Assembly (NCBI GenBank): GCA_949592205.1
Contig: CATIUR010000001.1
Span: forward strand, 211,674,250 to 211,738,249
Direction: 5' to 3'
DNA: 64,000 nucleotides
From: Helichrysum umbraculigerum
Lineage: Eukaryota > Streptophyta > Magnoliopsida > Asterales > Asteraceae
Shown here: positions 48,955 to 62,414 of the stretch, piece after piece
How positions within the stretch are numbered: the stretch's first letter is position 1
How the letters are laid out: each line of letters starts with the position of its first letter
Made by a program: the position numbers and the translations under genes
The notes under the pieces: model-generated
The model's input: only the letters and a program-made list of their open reading frames with translations
Told to the model about the DNA's origin: nothing
The model's database searches: none

Positions 48955-49119
48955 GTCTGTTTCCAAGGTCTGTTCGTATCAGCAAATTAATCACAACATT
49001 TTGGGTTCGATTTGAAGACATAATCAGTTTGTAGAACAATCAAGCATCAATATATATGTATTTTAAACTTGAAAACTTAAAGAAAAATGGAGAATTTCTT
49101 ACTAATTAAAATGGAGGTC

Positions 49120-49260
49120 GGATGGTGATGATGATGTTGATGGAGATGATGATGAGGATGATCAAGATGAAGATGGTGATGATGATGATGGTGCTGCTGC
49201 TGCTGCTCTTTATTGTTATTGTTATTGTTAAATTGTTGTTGGTGGTGGTGGTGGTAGAGT
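49120..49260. repeat. GAT/GGT trinucleotide low-complexity tract
   Basis: GATGAT, GCTGCT, GTTATT and GGTGGT runs give open frames on both strands (Met-rich or His-rich), which are composition artefacts. Confidence 0.85.
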
Positions 49261-49386
49261 TTGAGCCGAGAGGAGAGAAAGATAGCATAAATGAGATGGT
49301 GATGAAATGAAAAGGAGAAGGGTGTGTTTGGTCTGCTTATGGTCACGGGGCAAGATCCACAATTTGTGGATCTTGTCCGGTTCAAT

Positions 49387-49715
49387 TAGGGGTGAGCTTG
49401 GTACCATACCGGTACCGAACCGGACCGAACCGGTTGGTACCAGTTTATTTTTGGCCCCAAATCAAATACCGAATACCGTACCACTTGTATCGGTTTGGTA
49501 CCGGTTCGGTCCGGGACCGGTGCGGTTCCGGTTCGGTTTAGGTATTTTGGTGTGTATGTACCATACCGGTACCGAACCGGTTGGTACCGGTTTGTTTTTG
49601 GCCCCAAATCGAATACCGAATATCGTACCACTTGTATCGGTTTGGTACCGGTTCGGTCCGGAACCGGTACGGTTCCGGTTCAGTTTCGGTATTTCAGTAT
49701 TCATGCTCATCCCTA
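49387..49715. mobile_element. hAT-type MITE, 329 bp (copy 2)
   Basis: The ends TAGGGGTGAGC and GCTCATCCCTA are flanked by a perfect 8-bp duplication, GGTTCAAT (49379-49386 and 49716-49723). The internal structure of two 157-bp units matches the copy at 25103. The perfect TSD suggests a younger insertion than copy 1. It is nested inside the 47470 LTR. Confidence 0.9.
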
Positions 49716-50201
49716 GGTTCAATAATACAAGAGGGATAGTATTAAACCCCGTGTTCGCGTACCCGATCGTAAAGTAGTATAATGTTTTTAAATGATAAAT
49801 TTCTAGAAATGATATCGTACGTATTTTAATCGAAGTATTTTAATAAAAATACTTTTAATGAGATATAAAAATATATCTTTGTTTTAAGTTTGTGAGACGG
49901 ATATTATTTGAGTGGTTTCGTCGCGTTTGAGTAAAATTAAATAAAACGAAACGTGTTTTATTTTAATCCAAATAAATAATAATTATCATTTTCAATAATA
50001 ATACATTATTTATAAGTTTCGTCGCGAATATTTTGACTTGTACGATACGAATATTTTATATATTATCAAAATAATATATAATAAATATTGAGTGTATTAA
50101 AATAATAATTCCATATTAATTAATACTTGTTTTCACCAACGCCGTATAAATGAATCGGAATTTGGCCGATTTGAAAATGAACGATTAAATTTAATCGCGT
50201 A

Positions 50202-50204
<3 letters not shown>

Positions 50205-50264
<60 letters not shown>
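50205..50264. repeat. (TA)n microsatellite, about 60 bp
   Basis: An uninterrupted AT dinucleotide tract lies near the right end of the host LTR, just left of the TR-GAG insertion point. Confidence 0.95.
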
Positions 50265-50268
<4 letters not shown>

Positions 50269-50274
50269 CAATAT

Positions 50275-53154
<2,880 letters not shown>

Positions 53155-53170
53155 TTCTCCCCTTGTTAGG
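53155..53170 (-). promoter_or_regulatory. Polypurine tract, unit 1
   Basis: Read on the minus strand, AACAAGGGGAGAA abuts the LTR start TGTAACAACCCC, the position and composition of a plus-strand priming site. Confidence 0.75.
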
Positions 53171-53462
53171 AGAATTTCGTCCCGAAATTTGTTCGAAGTG
53201 GTCGTCAGTATCATGTAGAGAAGTTGGAAATGTGTATCGACCATTGGTTCACGGGACGTGGTCAGTCGGAAATTAAGTGAGTGTTCGAGTTCCCGGTCTC
53301 AACCAGTGTGAGATATTTGGGAAGGAAGTTTGTTCGCTGTATTTAAAGTACAATACAAGTTGCGCTGTCGGGATTCAAGTAGTCAGTCGTTTCCTAATCC
53401 CATTGGGTACCTAGGATCTAGGAATGTATACATGGAATATGAGGCAATCAGACAAAAGTAAT

Positions 53463-54560
53463 TTAGGCGAGGGTTTTTGGGAAAATAAGCGTACCCGGGT
53501 TGAGCAAGTCAATAAGTCTCGGGTTTTCATCCTCCCTAGCGTTGAGTACATAAGCTCTTCCTCGAGCTGGGTTGTTTTTCAGCTTTGGGCAGTCCTTCCT
53601 GAAGTGCCCTGTACCGTTGCACTCATAGCAGGTCTTGAGTGCTGGAGTATCGGTACCAGTAGTGTTGGTTTGGCAATCTTTGGCCATATGTCCAAATTTC
53701 TTGCATTTGGAGCAGGGACAGGAGCCGTTATGGTGCATACTGTATTTGGAGCAGTAGGGTTTGCTCCCCTTGTAAGCCTTTGAGTCATTGGCATTGACAG
53801 TTGTATGCTTTTTGTCAGAAGTCTGGTTGGATGAGTTGGGATTTGCTTCCCATTTGCGTTTGTTGTTTGCAGATGGGTTTGAAGTTAGGCCACGGCGAAC
53901 AGAGTTAGCCGTCAGTTCATGAGCCATGCGAATGGCATTCTGAATAGTACTCGGTTTGGATGAAGTCACTAAGTCTTGGAGTCTTTCAGGGAGTCCGTCG
54001 ACGTATTTCTCGATCCTCTTGTACTCAGGATCAACCATGGATGGGCACAGGAGTGCTAGTTGGTGAAAACGGTTGGTGTAACCAGTGATGTCGTCACCTT
54101 GCATTTTATGGTTCCAGAACTCTACTTCCAGTTGTTTCAATTCATCTATGGGGCAGTACTCACCCCTCAGCATCTTCTTCAGTTCTTCCCACGGAAGTTT
54201 GTAAGCATTCGCGATACTCACAGTCTGGGCATAGGTGTTCCACCAGGTGAGAGCAGTGTCAGAAAAAGTGATGGCGGCGAACTTAACCTTGTCCTCCTCA
54301 GTGCAGTTGCAGATAAGGAATACCGATTCGATTTTCTCGATCCAGCGTACTAGACCGATCGCTCCTTCGGTACCTGCAAAGTTCAAGGGTTTGCAGTTTT
54401 GGAAGTCCTTGTAAGCGCAGAGTTTGGGTGGTGGTGTATTGTTAGCCGTATCTTCGCTACCAGGAGTGGTTGCTCGGACAGCTAAGGCTTGAGCCACACT
54501 ACGGGCAATCAGACCCGCGATTTCGGCTTCACTAAGCGTGACTTGTCGTCGAGGAGGCAT
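53463..54560 (-). CDS. Gypsy-type Gag polyprotein, unit 1
   Basis: 365 residues from MPPRRQVTLSE (ATG at 54560; an upstream in-frame ATG at 54617 is less likely). A retrotransposon-gag domain in the middle (LVRWIEKIESVF, ALTWWNTYAQT, WEELKKMLRGEYCP, GDDITGYTNRFHQLALLCP, KRIEKYVDGLP) is followed by a basic linker and two CCHC knuckles, CSKCKKFGHMAKDC and CYECNGTGHFRKDC. It would form the particle and bind element RNA. The frame runs GRAYVLNARE, where protease normally follows in Tekay/Del-like elements, but ends 22 residues later. Only about 290 bases separate the stop from the polypurine tract, so there is no protease, reverse transcriptase, RNase H or integrase. The protein is identical to that of unit 2. 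Confidence 0.9.
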   Translation of the reverse strand: MPPRRQVTLSEAEIAGLIARSVAQALAVRATTPGSEDTANNTPPPKLCAYKDFQNCKPLNFAGTEGAIGLVRWIEKIESVFLICNCTEEDKVKFAAITFSDTALTWWNTYAQTVSIANAYKLPWEELKKMLRGEYCPIDELKQLEVEFWNHKMQGDDITGYTNRFHQLALLCPSMVDPEYKRIEKYVDGLPERLQDLVTSSKPSTIQNAIRMAHELTANSVRRGLTSNPSANNKRKWEANPNSSNQTSDKKHTTVNANDSKAYKGSKPYCSKYSMHHNGSCPCSKCKKFGHMAKDCQTNTTGTDTPALKTCYECNGTGHFRKDCPKLKNNPARGRAYVLNAREDENPRLIDLLNPGTLIFPKTLA

Positions 54561-54889
54561 GTTCCTTGAAACAACAAATAAAGAACATGTGAGGGTTTGA
54601 ACAAGAATTATGATCATGATGATCGAGTAAGTATAAAGAAACTACGCCAAAGGTTGACACGCTACTAGTTTAACAAAATAATGAGATGGTTGAAATTAAA
54701 ACATACGATTTCAAAAGATTACAGGCGTTTACAGTTTACAAAAGTGCTGGAAATTTGAACATCCGGACGAGCAAGATAAGTTACAAAATGTGATGGGATT
54801 TTAATATAACCATCGGATTAGCGGTCCAAACTAAGACCTATTACATACACGCCTAACTGCTATACACTACGGTCATAGCTATCGTCGGC

Positions 54890-55330
54890 CTATTCTTGGT
54901 GTAGATTGTAGGGGTAGTAACGAGCTTCCAGCATATCTTGATATCGTCGAAGGGTAGGATAAACCAAAGCATCTCCGGTAGCTTGTAGGTACATCCATTT
55001 GATCCATGCCGTTACTCGTTGATTCAGATGAGTAGTTACTTCCTTCAAATAGAGAACAGAGTCTCGGATTCGTTCAGGGATGGACCTTTGCAGAATCCTT
55101 AACTCCATCTCGTAAGCTTTGCATTTCAGTTGCAGCTCCCAGTTACGGCCATCCAGATCTTCAGCCTGATCCCGTACTCTTTCGTACTCTTCAATGTCTA
55201 CGAGTCCGAAACCGTGATTCTCAAGTCCTTCCACTGGGGCTATCCCTTCATCGAGATACGTGTACTGGATTTGTTCATCGTTAATTTGTTCGTTGTCTGA
55301 CGTGTAGTCACATGACGAGAAGTGTGCCAT
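54890..55330 (-). CDS. Unknown 146-residue protein between primer site and gag, unit 1
   Basis: This open frame starts MAHFSSCDYTSDNEQ and ends RYYPYNLHQE. It is acidic at the N-terminus, with a heptad-like central region (about 45-110; EEYERVRDQAEDLDGRNWEL, LRILQRSIPERIRDSVLYL) predicted by eye to be helical or coiled-coil. It lies 5' of gag on the same strand. I do not recognise it; an extra ORF before gag is known from Ogre-type elements, but no similarity is claimed. It is intact in both units. Confidence 0.6.
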   Translation of the reverse strand: MAHFSSCDYTSDNEQINDEQIQYTYLDEGIAPVEGLENHGFGLVDIEEYERVRDQAEDLDGRNWELQLKCKAYEMELRILQRSIPERIRDSVLYLKEVTTHLNQRVTAWIKWMYLQATGDALVYPTLRRYQDMLEARYYPYNLHQE

Positions 55331-55797
55331 TTCCAGATAAGCAGTTCTACAAAATGGCAGGGAAGGAGTTTCAGCCTTCGGAAGTATGTCGGTATTTGTG
55401 AAACCATAAAAGTCGAATAAGGATGGAACGACGAGAATCGAGTTGTCGTTATTCGGTGTAAGTTGTAAAATGAATTTCGCAGTTGTCGAGAGAGAGTAAT
55501 ATGTCGGAAGGCGAGGCCTATATATGTATATCTATCTATATCACATAATAGCCTAGTGTGTGTCTAGCACAAACAAGTAAAAGTCACGGTTCTCTCGAGG
55601 TCAGAGTCAGCTAGTGCATTCCTGTTCAACATAACCCCTTTCAGAACTCACATCATCTTCATTTAATTGTACATAGTTGATCAGGCTATGTTAAATTAAA
55701 CTTGTATGATGTAATCCCTGAACCAGTTATACCTAATGAGGAATACTGCCTAACGGTCATAGTCTAGGCCCACTAAATGCAACCTAGTTCACTATAA

Positions 55798-55815
55798 CCT
55801 TAGGCTCTGATACCA
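55798..55815 (-). promoter_or_regulatory. Primer binding site (initiator tRNA-Met), unit 1
   Basis: The minus strand reads TGGTATCAGAGCCTAAGG three bases after the LTR. Its first 12 bases are the usual complement of the plant initiator tRNA-Met 3' end. This fixes the orientation of the element. Confidence 0.85.
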
Positions 55816-57206
55816 ATCTGTAACACCCCCAAATTTGATGGTTTGCGGAAGCGAGTTTTTTGGGTGTTACTAATCAATAATCACAAGCACAAAGGATACA
55901 GTGAACGACTCTAAATGAGACGTTCGAAAAGTTATTACATTAATACATAAATAGTTCAAAATACAAGCTCGAGTTTTCGAGTAAATTCCTAGAGATTCTA
56001 ATACATAACAACTAGTACAAAAGTAATGTATAAAAATCTCCAAGCTTGTAAATGCATGCGACTCGAACTAATACGCATATCCTGCTGGGCATCCCTACTG
56101 ATGCTGTGTACCTGAGAAGCATTACTAAAACGGTCAACCAAAAGGTTGGTGAATCTCACAGGTTTGTAAGTAAATAGTTTGAACACACAAGTAACAGTTG
56201 TATTTGTAAATCATTAGCCAGCCAGTAAGTAAGTGGTGGTTGCAGGTCATGCTAACCGTTTGATACCCTTGCCACGAGCCACCATAGTTGAAGCTTAACG
56301 TACAGTAAATATAGTACCCCCGTGAATGTTAATCCAAAAACATTCATATGAAACGAGTAAGAAACGCCCGTTTCTACAGTAACGGTTCGTGGTAGTGCGT
56401 GCTACCCCGGGCGGGGATTGTCAGTCCCATATGGATCCATATACTAAAACTCGCGCTTATCACATAACTAACAACTATGATTAGGAGGCTTTCATTGGAT
56501 TAGTCGAAACTCATGCAATTGGCGTATCCGTAATTCAGTAAAGTAAGTAAATCATGCCAGCAAGTAAGTACGTGTGTTCATGTAAAACAGTAATGCATCT
56601 CACCCCTGAGTGAAAACAGTAAAACAGTTAATGTTCCCAAACTAGTTAATGTCCATTTGTTGTTTGTACGTTTGTATTTGTTTGTAAGTTGTAGTTTGTA
56701 GAAAAGTTGTACGGCCCGTTGGTATCGGCGTGTAATAATAATCTCATATTATTATTATGTATTTGTAGAAATTGTATAGTTGTAATGTACTTTGGTATTG
56801 CATTGTGTAACGTTCAAGTAATGTAAATCCGAGTGGGTGTAATCCCCAAGTGTACGGGTGAAATCTCGTATGTGTTCGAGTGTAAGTTCGTATCAGTTAG
56901 CGTGTAATCCCACACGTAAGTATTTGGAGTGAACTCATAAGTTCGCATCGGGTGCAATCCCGTGTAGTTGTACAAGTTTAAGTTCGTTGGAGTGTAATCT
57001 CCTAAGTATTTTTGAGTACAATCTCGTGTGTGTGCGTGAGTGAAATCTCACGTTCGGTTAAGTATAATCTTGTACGTATTTGAGTATTTGTGTATACTTC
57101 CAAAAGTATAGTATTTTCATGTATAAGTCATATCGTATTTGATTTGGTTGTCGAAAAGTGGTTTTTAAACACTTAGAATGTTTTTAGTTTCTGTTTTTGG
57201 GTTTTT

Positions 57207-57524
57207 GCGACACTAAATGCGACACAGTGCTTGTGTCTTATGATTTATGCGACACAACGCTTGTGTTCCGCAACACAAGGCTTGTGTCTTATGATACGCA
57301 ACTTAATGCGACACAAAATGCGACACAGTCCTTGTGTCTTATGGTTTATGCGACACAATCCTTGTGTCTTATGGTTTATGCGACACAACGCTTGTGTCTT
57401 ATGTTTTATGCGACACAACGCTTGTGTCTTATGTTTTATGCGACACAACGCTTGTGTCTTATGTTTTATGCGACACAAGCCTTGTGTCTTATGCTTCTAT
57501 GCGACACAAGCCTTGTGTCTCATA
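57207..57524. repeat. About 30-bp hairpin tandem array in LTR 2
   Basis: Same array as in LTR 1 at the same offset, with the same number and order of unit variants. Confidence 0.9.
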
Positions 57525-58490
57525 GATTTTTGGTCTGATGCAACACAAGGGCTGTTTACGTTTTTGGGCCCGGTTTTTGGGTTAAACGACCTCGGTTTGA
57601 CCCGAAACTTTTACACTAGCTTTATTATGTTACAATGAGTTTATAAAAATTATTGGTTGACGTTTTTAGGGTTCGAGGTGTCATTTTCTTAAAAGTGGCC
57701 AAAACCGACATTTCCGTTAACGTGTTAAAAAACGAGTTTAAATTATATATTTGGACATTACTAAGCTAGGGGAACAATAATCTAGCCAAATAATTGTAAT
57801 CGGAAAAGTCGCGAGTCGCCGGAAAACTTACAAAGTTGTCGAATCGAGAAACCGAAAAGCTAGATACGTAGCCCTCGTTGTTGTGGTCATTTTTCTCCAA
57901 ACGAGCCTATACTTTGGTGGTGTTTTAATGATGGTTTTGGGGTGTTTTGGGTGGCGGTTTTAGAGAGAGAGAGAAACCGTGAGAGAGAGAGAGGAGAGGG
58001 AAAGATGGAGTGTGGTGTGTGTGTAGTGTATTAGGAAAGAAAGAAAGAAAAGCATGGGGGTTGTCCCCCTTTGACTTGGCCGGTTGGTGGGGTCCACCAT
58101 GTGTGGATCTCACCAAGTCTCGTTCTCTCGCGTTCGCGCTCCGTGCGGTGTTCGTTTCCCCGGTCGATTAAACGTTAAAATATTTTTATACGCGTTTAAT
58201 TATACGTTTTAAAATATGAAATATCATTCGATAATTTAGTCGGAGTATTTTTATCAAAGTACTTGTTTTGAAGTTACAAAATATAACTTTGTTTTGTTTT
58301 GTCGGTTGGTCGAGTTTTCGTAGAGTTCGGTAATGTTTTAGTTAAAAATATACTTGTCCGTTATATAATAAATATAATATAAAGTAGTAATTGAAGTAAT
58401 TCAATAATCCCACATTATTTAATAATTGTTTTACCAACGTCCGTAAGTTTGTACAATTGTAGTTTTATACGATTTGAACGAATCGTATAC

Positions 58491-58617
<127 letters not shown>

Positions 58618-58714
58618 AGTAAGTAACGTATTTAATCCTATTTCATATTAAATACCAGTTGTAAACATGTAATTAGGGAAATTTTAAATTGGCCCTAATT
58701 TTGGGGTTGTTACA

Positions 58715-58730
58715 TTCTCCCCTTGTTAGG
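58715..58730 (-). promoter_or_regulatory. Polypurine tract, unit 2
   Basis: Identical copy of the AACAAGGGGAGAA tract next to the LTR boundary. Confidence 0.75.
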
Positions 58731-59022
58731 AGAATTTCGTCCCGAAATTTGTTCGAAGTGGTCGTCAGTATCATGTAGAGAAGTTGGAAATGTGTATCGA
58801 CCATTGGTTCACGGGACGTGGTCAGTCGGAAATTAAGTGAGTGTTCGAGTTCCCGGTCTCAACCAGTGTGAGATATTTGGGAAGGAAGTTTGTTCGCTGT
58901 ATTTAAAGTACAATACAAGTTGCGCTGTCGGGATTCAAGTAGTCAGTCGTTTCCTAATCCCATTGGGTACCTAGGATCTAGGAATGTATACATGGAATAT
59001 GAGGCAATCAGACAAAAGTAAT

Positions 59023-60120
59023 TTAGGCGAGGGTTTTTGGGAAAATGAGCGTACCCGGGTTGAGCAAGTCAATAAGTCTCGGGTTTTCATCCTCCCTAGC
59101 GTTGAGTACATAAGCTCTTCCTCGAGCTGGGTTGTTTTTCAGCTTTGGGCAGTCCTTCCTGAAGTGCCCTGTACCGTTGCACTCATAGCAGGTCTTGAGT
59201 GCTGGAGTATCGGTACCAGTAGTGTTGGTTTGGCAATCTTTGGCCATATGTCCAAATTTCTTGCATTTGGAGCAGGGACAGGAGCCGTTATGGTGCATAC
59301 TGTATTTGGAGCAGTAGGGTTTGCTCCCCTTGTAAGCCTTTGAGTCATTGGCATTGACAGTTGTATGCTTTTTGTCAGAAGTCTGGTTGGATGAGTTGGG
59401 ATTTGCTTCCCATTTGCGTTTGTTGTTTGCAGATGGGTTTGAAGTTAGGCCACGGCGAACAGAGTTGGCCGTCAGTTCATGAGCCATGCGAATGGCATTC
59501 TGAATAGTACTCGGTTTGGATGAAGTCACTAAGTCTTGGAGTCTTTCAGGGAGTCCGTCGACGTATTTCTCGATCCTCTTGTACTCAGGATCAACCATGG
59601 ATGGGCACAGGAGTGCTAGTTGGTGAAAACGGTTGGTGTAACCAGTGATGTCGTCACCTTGCATTTTATGGTTCCAGAACTCTACTTCCAGTTGTTTCAA
59701 TTCATCTATGGGGCAGTACTCACCCCTCAGCATCTTCTTCAGTTCTTCCCACGGAAGTTTGTAAGCATTCGCGATACTCACAGTCTGGGCATAGGTGTTC
59801 CACCAGGTGAGAGCAGTGTCAGAAAAAGTGATGGCGGCGAACTTAACCTTGTCCTCCTCAGTGCAGTTGCAGATAAGGAATACCGATTCGATTTTCTCGA
59901 TCCAGCGTACTAGACCGATCGCTCCTTCGGTACCTGCAAAGTTCAAGGGTTTGCAGTTTTGGAAGTCCTTGTAAGCGCAGAGTTTGGGTGGTGGTGTATT
60001 GTTAGCCGTATCTTCGCTACCAGGAGTGGTTGCTCGGACAGCTAAGGCTTGAGCCACACTACGGGCAATCAGACCCGCGATTTCGGCTTCACTAAGCGTG
60101 ACTTGTCGTCGAGGAGGCAT
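59023..60120 (-). CDS. Gypsy-type Gag polyprotein, unit 2
   Basis: The encoded protein is identical to unit 1. Two base differences were noted (59047 and 59467 against 53487 and 53907), both silent. The gag domain and both CCHC knuckles are intact and pol is absent, as in unit 1. The near-identity shows that the duplication is recent. Confidence 0.9.
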   Translation of the reverse strand: MPPRRQVTLSEAEIAGLIARSVAQALAVRATTPGSEDTANNTPPPKLCAYKDFQNCKPLNFAGTEGAIGLVRWIEKIESVFLICNCTEEDKVKFAAITFSDTALTWWNTYAQTVSIANAYKLPWEELKKMLRGEYCPIDELKQLEVEFWNHKMQGDDITGYTNRFHQLALLCPSMVDPEYKRIEKYVDGLPERLQDLVTSSKPSTIQNAIRMAHELTANSVRRGLTSNPSANNKRKWEANPNSSNQTSDKKHTTVNANDSKAYKGSKPYCSKYSMHHNGSCPCSKCKKFGHMAKDCQTNTTGTDTPALKTCYECNGTGHFRKDCPKLKNNPARGRAYVLNAREDENPRLIDLLNPGTLIFPKTLA

Positions 60121-60449
60121 GTTCCTTGAAACAACAAATAAAGAACATGTGAGGGTTTGAACAAGAATTATGATCATGATGATCGAGTAAGTATAAAGAA
60201 ACTACGCCAAAGGTTGACACGCTACTAGTTTAACAAAATAATGAGATGGTTGAAATTAAAACATACGATTTCAAAAGATTACAGGCGTTTACAGTTTACA
60301 AAAGTGCTGGAAATTTGAACATCCGGACGAGCAAGATAAGTTACAAAATGTGATGGGATTTTAATATAACCATCGGATTAGCGGTCCAAACTAAGACCTA
60401 TTACATACACGCCTAACTGCTATACACTACGGTCATAGCTATCGTCGGC

Positions 60450-60890
60450 CTATTCTTGGTGTAGATTGTAGGGGTAGTAACGAGCTTCCAGCATATCTTG
60501 ATATCGTCGAAGGGTAGGATAAACCAAAGCATCTCCGGTAGCTTGTAGGTACATCCATTTGATCCATGCCGTTACTCGTTGATTCAGATGAGTAGTTACT
60601 TCCTTCAAATAGAGAACAGAGTCTCGGATTCGTTCAGGGATGGACCTTTGCAGAATCCTTAACTCCATCTCGTAAGCTTTGCATTTCAGTTGCAGCTCCC
60701 AGTTACGGCCATCCAGATCTTCAGCCTGATCCCGTACTCTTTCGTACTCTTCAATGTCTACGAGTCCGAAACCGTGATTCTCAAGTCCTTCCACTGGGGC
60801 TATCCCTTCATCGAGATACGTGTACTGGATTTGTTCATCGTTAATTTGTTCGTTGTCTGACGTGTAGTCACATGACGAGAAGTGTGCCAT
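60450..60890 (-). CDS. Unknown 146-residue protein between primer site and gag, unit 2
   Basis: Residue-for-residue copy of the unit 1 ORF. Because the duplication is recent, its identity does not by itself show selection. Confidence 0.6.
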   Translation of the reverse strand: MAHFSSCDYTSDNEQINDEQIQYTYLDEGIAPVEGLENHGFGLVDIEEYERVRDQAEDLDGRNWELQLKCKAYEMELRILQRSIPERIRDSVLYLKEVTTHLNQRVTAWIKWMYLQATGDALVYPTLRRYQDMLEARYYPYNLHQE

Positions 60891-61357
60891 TTCCAGATAA
60901 GCAGTTCTACAAAATGGCAGGGAAGGAGTTTCAGCCTTCGGAAGTATGTCGGTATTTGTGAAACCATAAAAGTCGAATAAGGATGGAACGACGAGAATCG
61001 AGTTGTCGTTATTCGGTGTAAGTTGTAAAATGAATTTCGCAGTTGTCGAGAGAGAGTAATATGTCGGAAGGCGAGGCCTATATATGTATATCTATCTATA
61101 TCACATAATAGCCTAGTGTGTGTCTAGCACAAACAAGTAAAAGTCACGGTTCTCTCGAGGTCAGAGTCAGCTAGTGCATTCCTGTTCAACATAACCCCTT
61201 TCAGAACTCACATCATCTTCATTTAATTGTACATAGTTGATCAGGCTATGTTAAATTAAACTTGTATGATGTAATCCCTGAACCAGTTATACCTAATGAG
61301 GAATACTGCCTAACGGTCATAGTCTAGGCCCACTAAATGCAACCTAGTTCACTATAA

Positions 61358-61375
61358 CCTTAGGCTCTGATACCA
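61358..61375 (-). promoter_or_regulatory. Primer binding site (initiator tRNA-Met), unit 2
   Basis: Same TGGTATCAGAGC sequence as unit 1, three bases from the start of LTR 3. Confidence 0.85.
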
Positions 61376-61378
61376 ATC

Positions 61379-62414
61379 TGTAACACCCCCAAATTTGATG
61401 GTTTGCGGAAGCGAGTTTTTTGGGTGTTACTAATCAATAATCACAAGCACAAAGGATACAGTGAACGACTCTAAATGAGACGTTCGAAAAGTTATTACAT
61501 TAATACATAAATAGTTCAAAATACAAGCTCGAGTTTTCGAGTAAATTCCTAGAGATTCTAATACATAACAACTAGTACAAAAGTAATGTATAAAAATCTC
61601 CAAGCTTGTAAATGCATGCGACTCGAACTAATACGCATATCCTGCTGGGCATCCCTACTGATGCTGTGTACCTGAGAAGCATTACTAAAACGGTCAACCA
61701 AAAGGTTGGTGAATCTCACAGGTTTGTAAGTAAATAGTTTGAACACACAAGTAACAGTTGTATTTGTAAATCATTAGCCAGCCAGTAAGTAAGTGGTGGT
61801 TGCAGGTCATGCTAACCGTTTGATACCCTTGCCACGAGCCACCATAGTTGAAGCTTAACGTACAGTAAATATAGTACCCCCGTGAATGTTAATCCAAAAA
61901 CATTCATATGAAACGAGTAAGAAACGCCCGTTTCTACAGTAACGGTTCGTGGTAGTGCGTGCTACCCCGGGCGGGGATTGTCAGTCCCATATGGATCCAT
62001 ATACTAAAACTCGCGCTTATCACATAACTAACAACTATGATTAGGAGGCTTTCATTGGATTAGTCGAAACTCATGCAATTGGCGTATCCGTAATTCAGTA
62101 AAGTAAGTAAATCATGCCAGCAAGTAAGTACGTGTGTTCATGTAAAACAGTAATGCATCTCACCCCTGAGTGAAAACAGTAAAATAGGGGCTGTGAGACT
62201 CACCTGAGTCTAGCAGACAATGCAGTAAGCAAGCAAAGTAGTATCCCGAACTAGCAACCCTTAGCGTTCTAATACGCATAAGGTTTAGTAAGTAAATGGA
62301 ATACTTGTAAGGTATCCATGCTAGTTGTTCCCAAACTAGTTAATGTCCATTTGTTGTTTGTACGTTTGTATTTGTTTGTAAGTTGTAGTTTGTAGAAAAG
62401 TTGTACGGCCCGTT
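61379..62414 (-). mobile_element. TR-GAG LTR 3, truncated by a later insertion
   Basis: It matches LTR 1/2 from its start but retains a block of about 142 bases (62185-62326; GGGGCTGTGAGACTCACCTG onward) where LTR 1 and LTR 2 have about 8 bases. A comparable block occurs in the related LTR at about 48243, so LTR 3 has the older form. It stops at CGGCCCGTT, where a different LTR begins. Confidence 0.85.

Larger units (their letters stand above)
47470..50274. mobile_element. LTR of a gypsy-like element, interrupted at its right side
   Basis: It starts TGTCGCACCCCC. For the first 120 bases it is recognisably related to the TR-GAG LTR at 50275 (TTGCGGAAGCGA, ACTAATCAATAATCA, ACGACTCTA). It contains a hairpin-palindrome cluster, a hAT MITE and a terminal TA microsatellite. 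The right end is missing because the TR-GAG array was inserted there. No coding sequence belongs to it in this window. Confidence 0.65.

Noticed and set aside
49077..49385. His-rich and Met-rich ORFs
   Set aside because: They are translations of GAT/GGT trinucleotide runs and appear on both strands.
53424..54353. Plus-strand ORFs opposite gag (also 58984-59913)
   Set aside because: Antisense shadows of gag; the minus-strand frame has the Gag domain and zinc knuckles.
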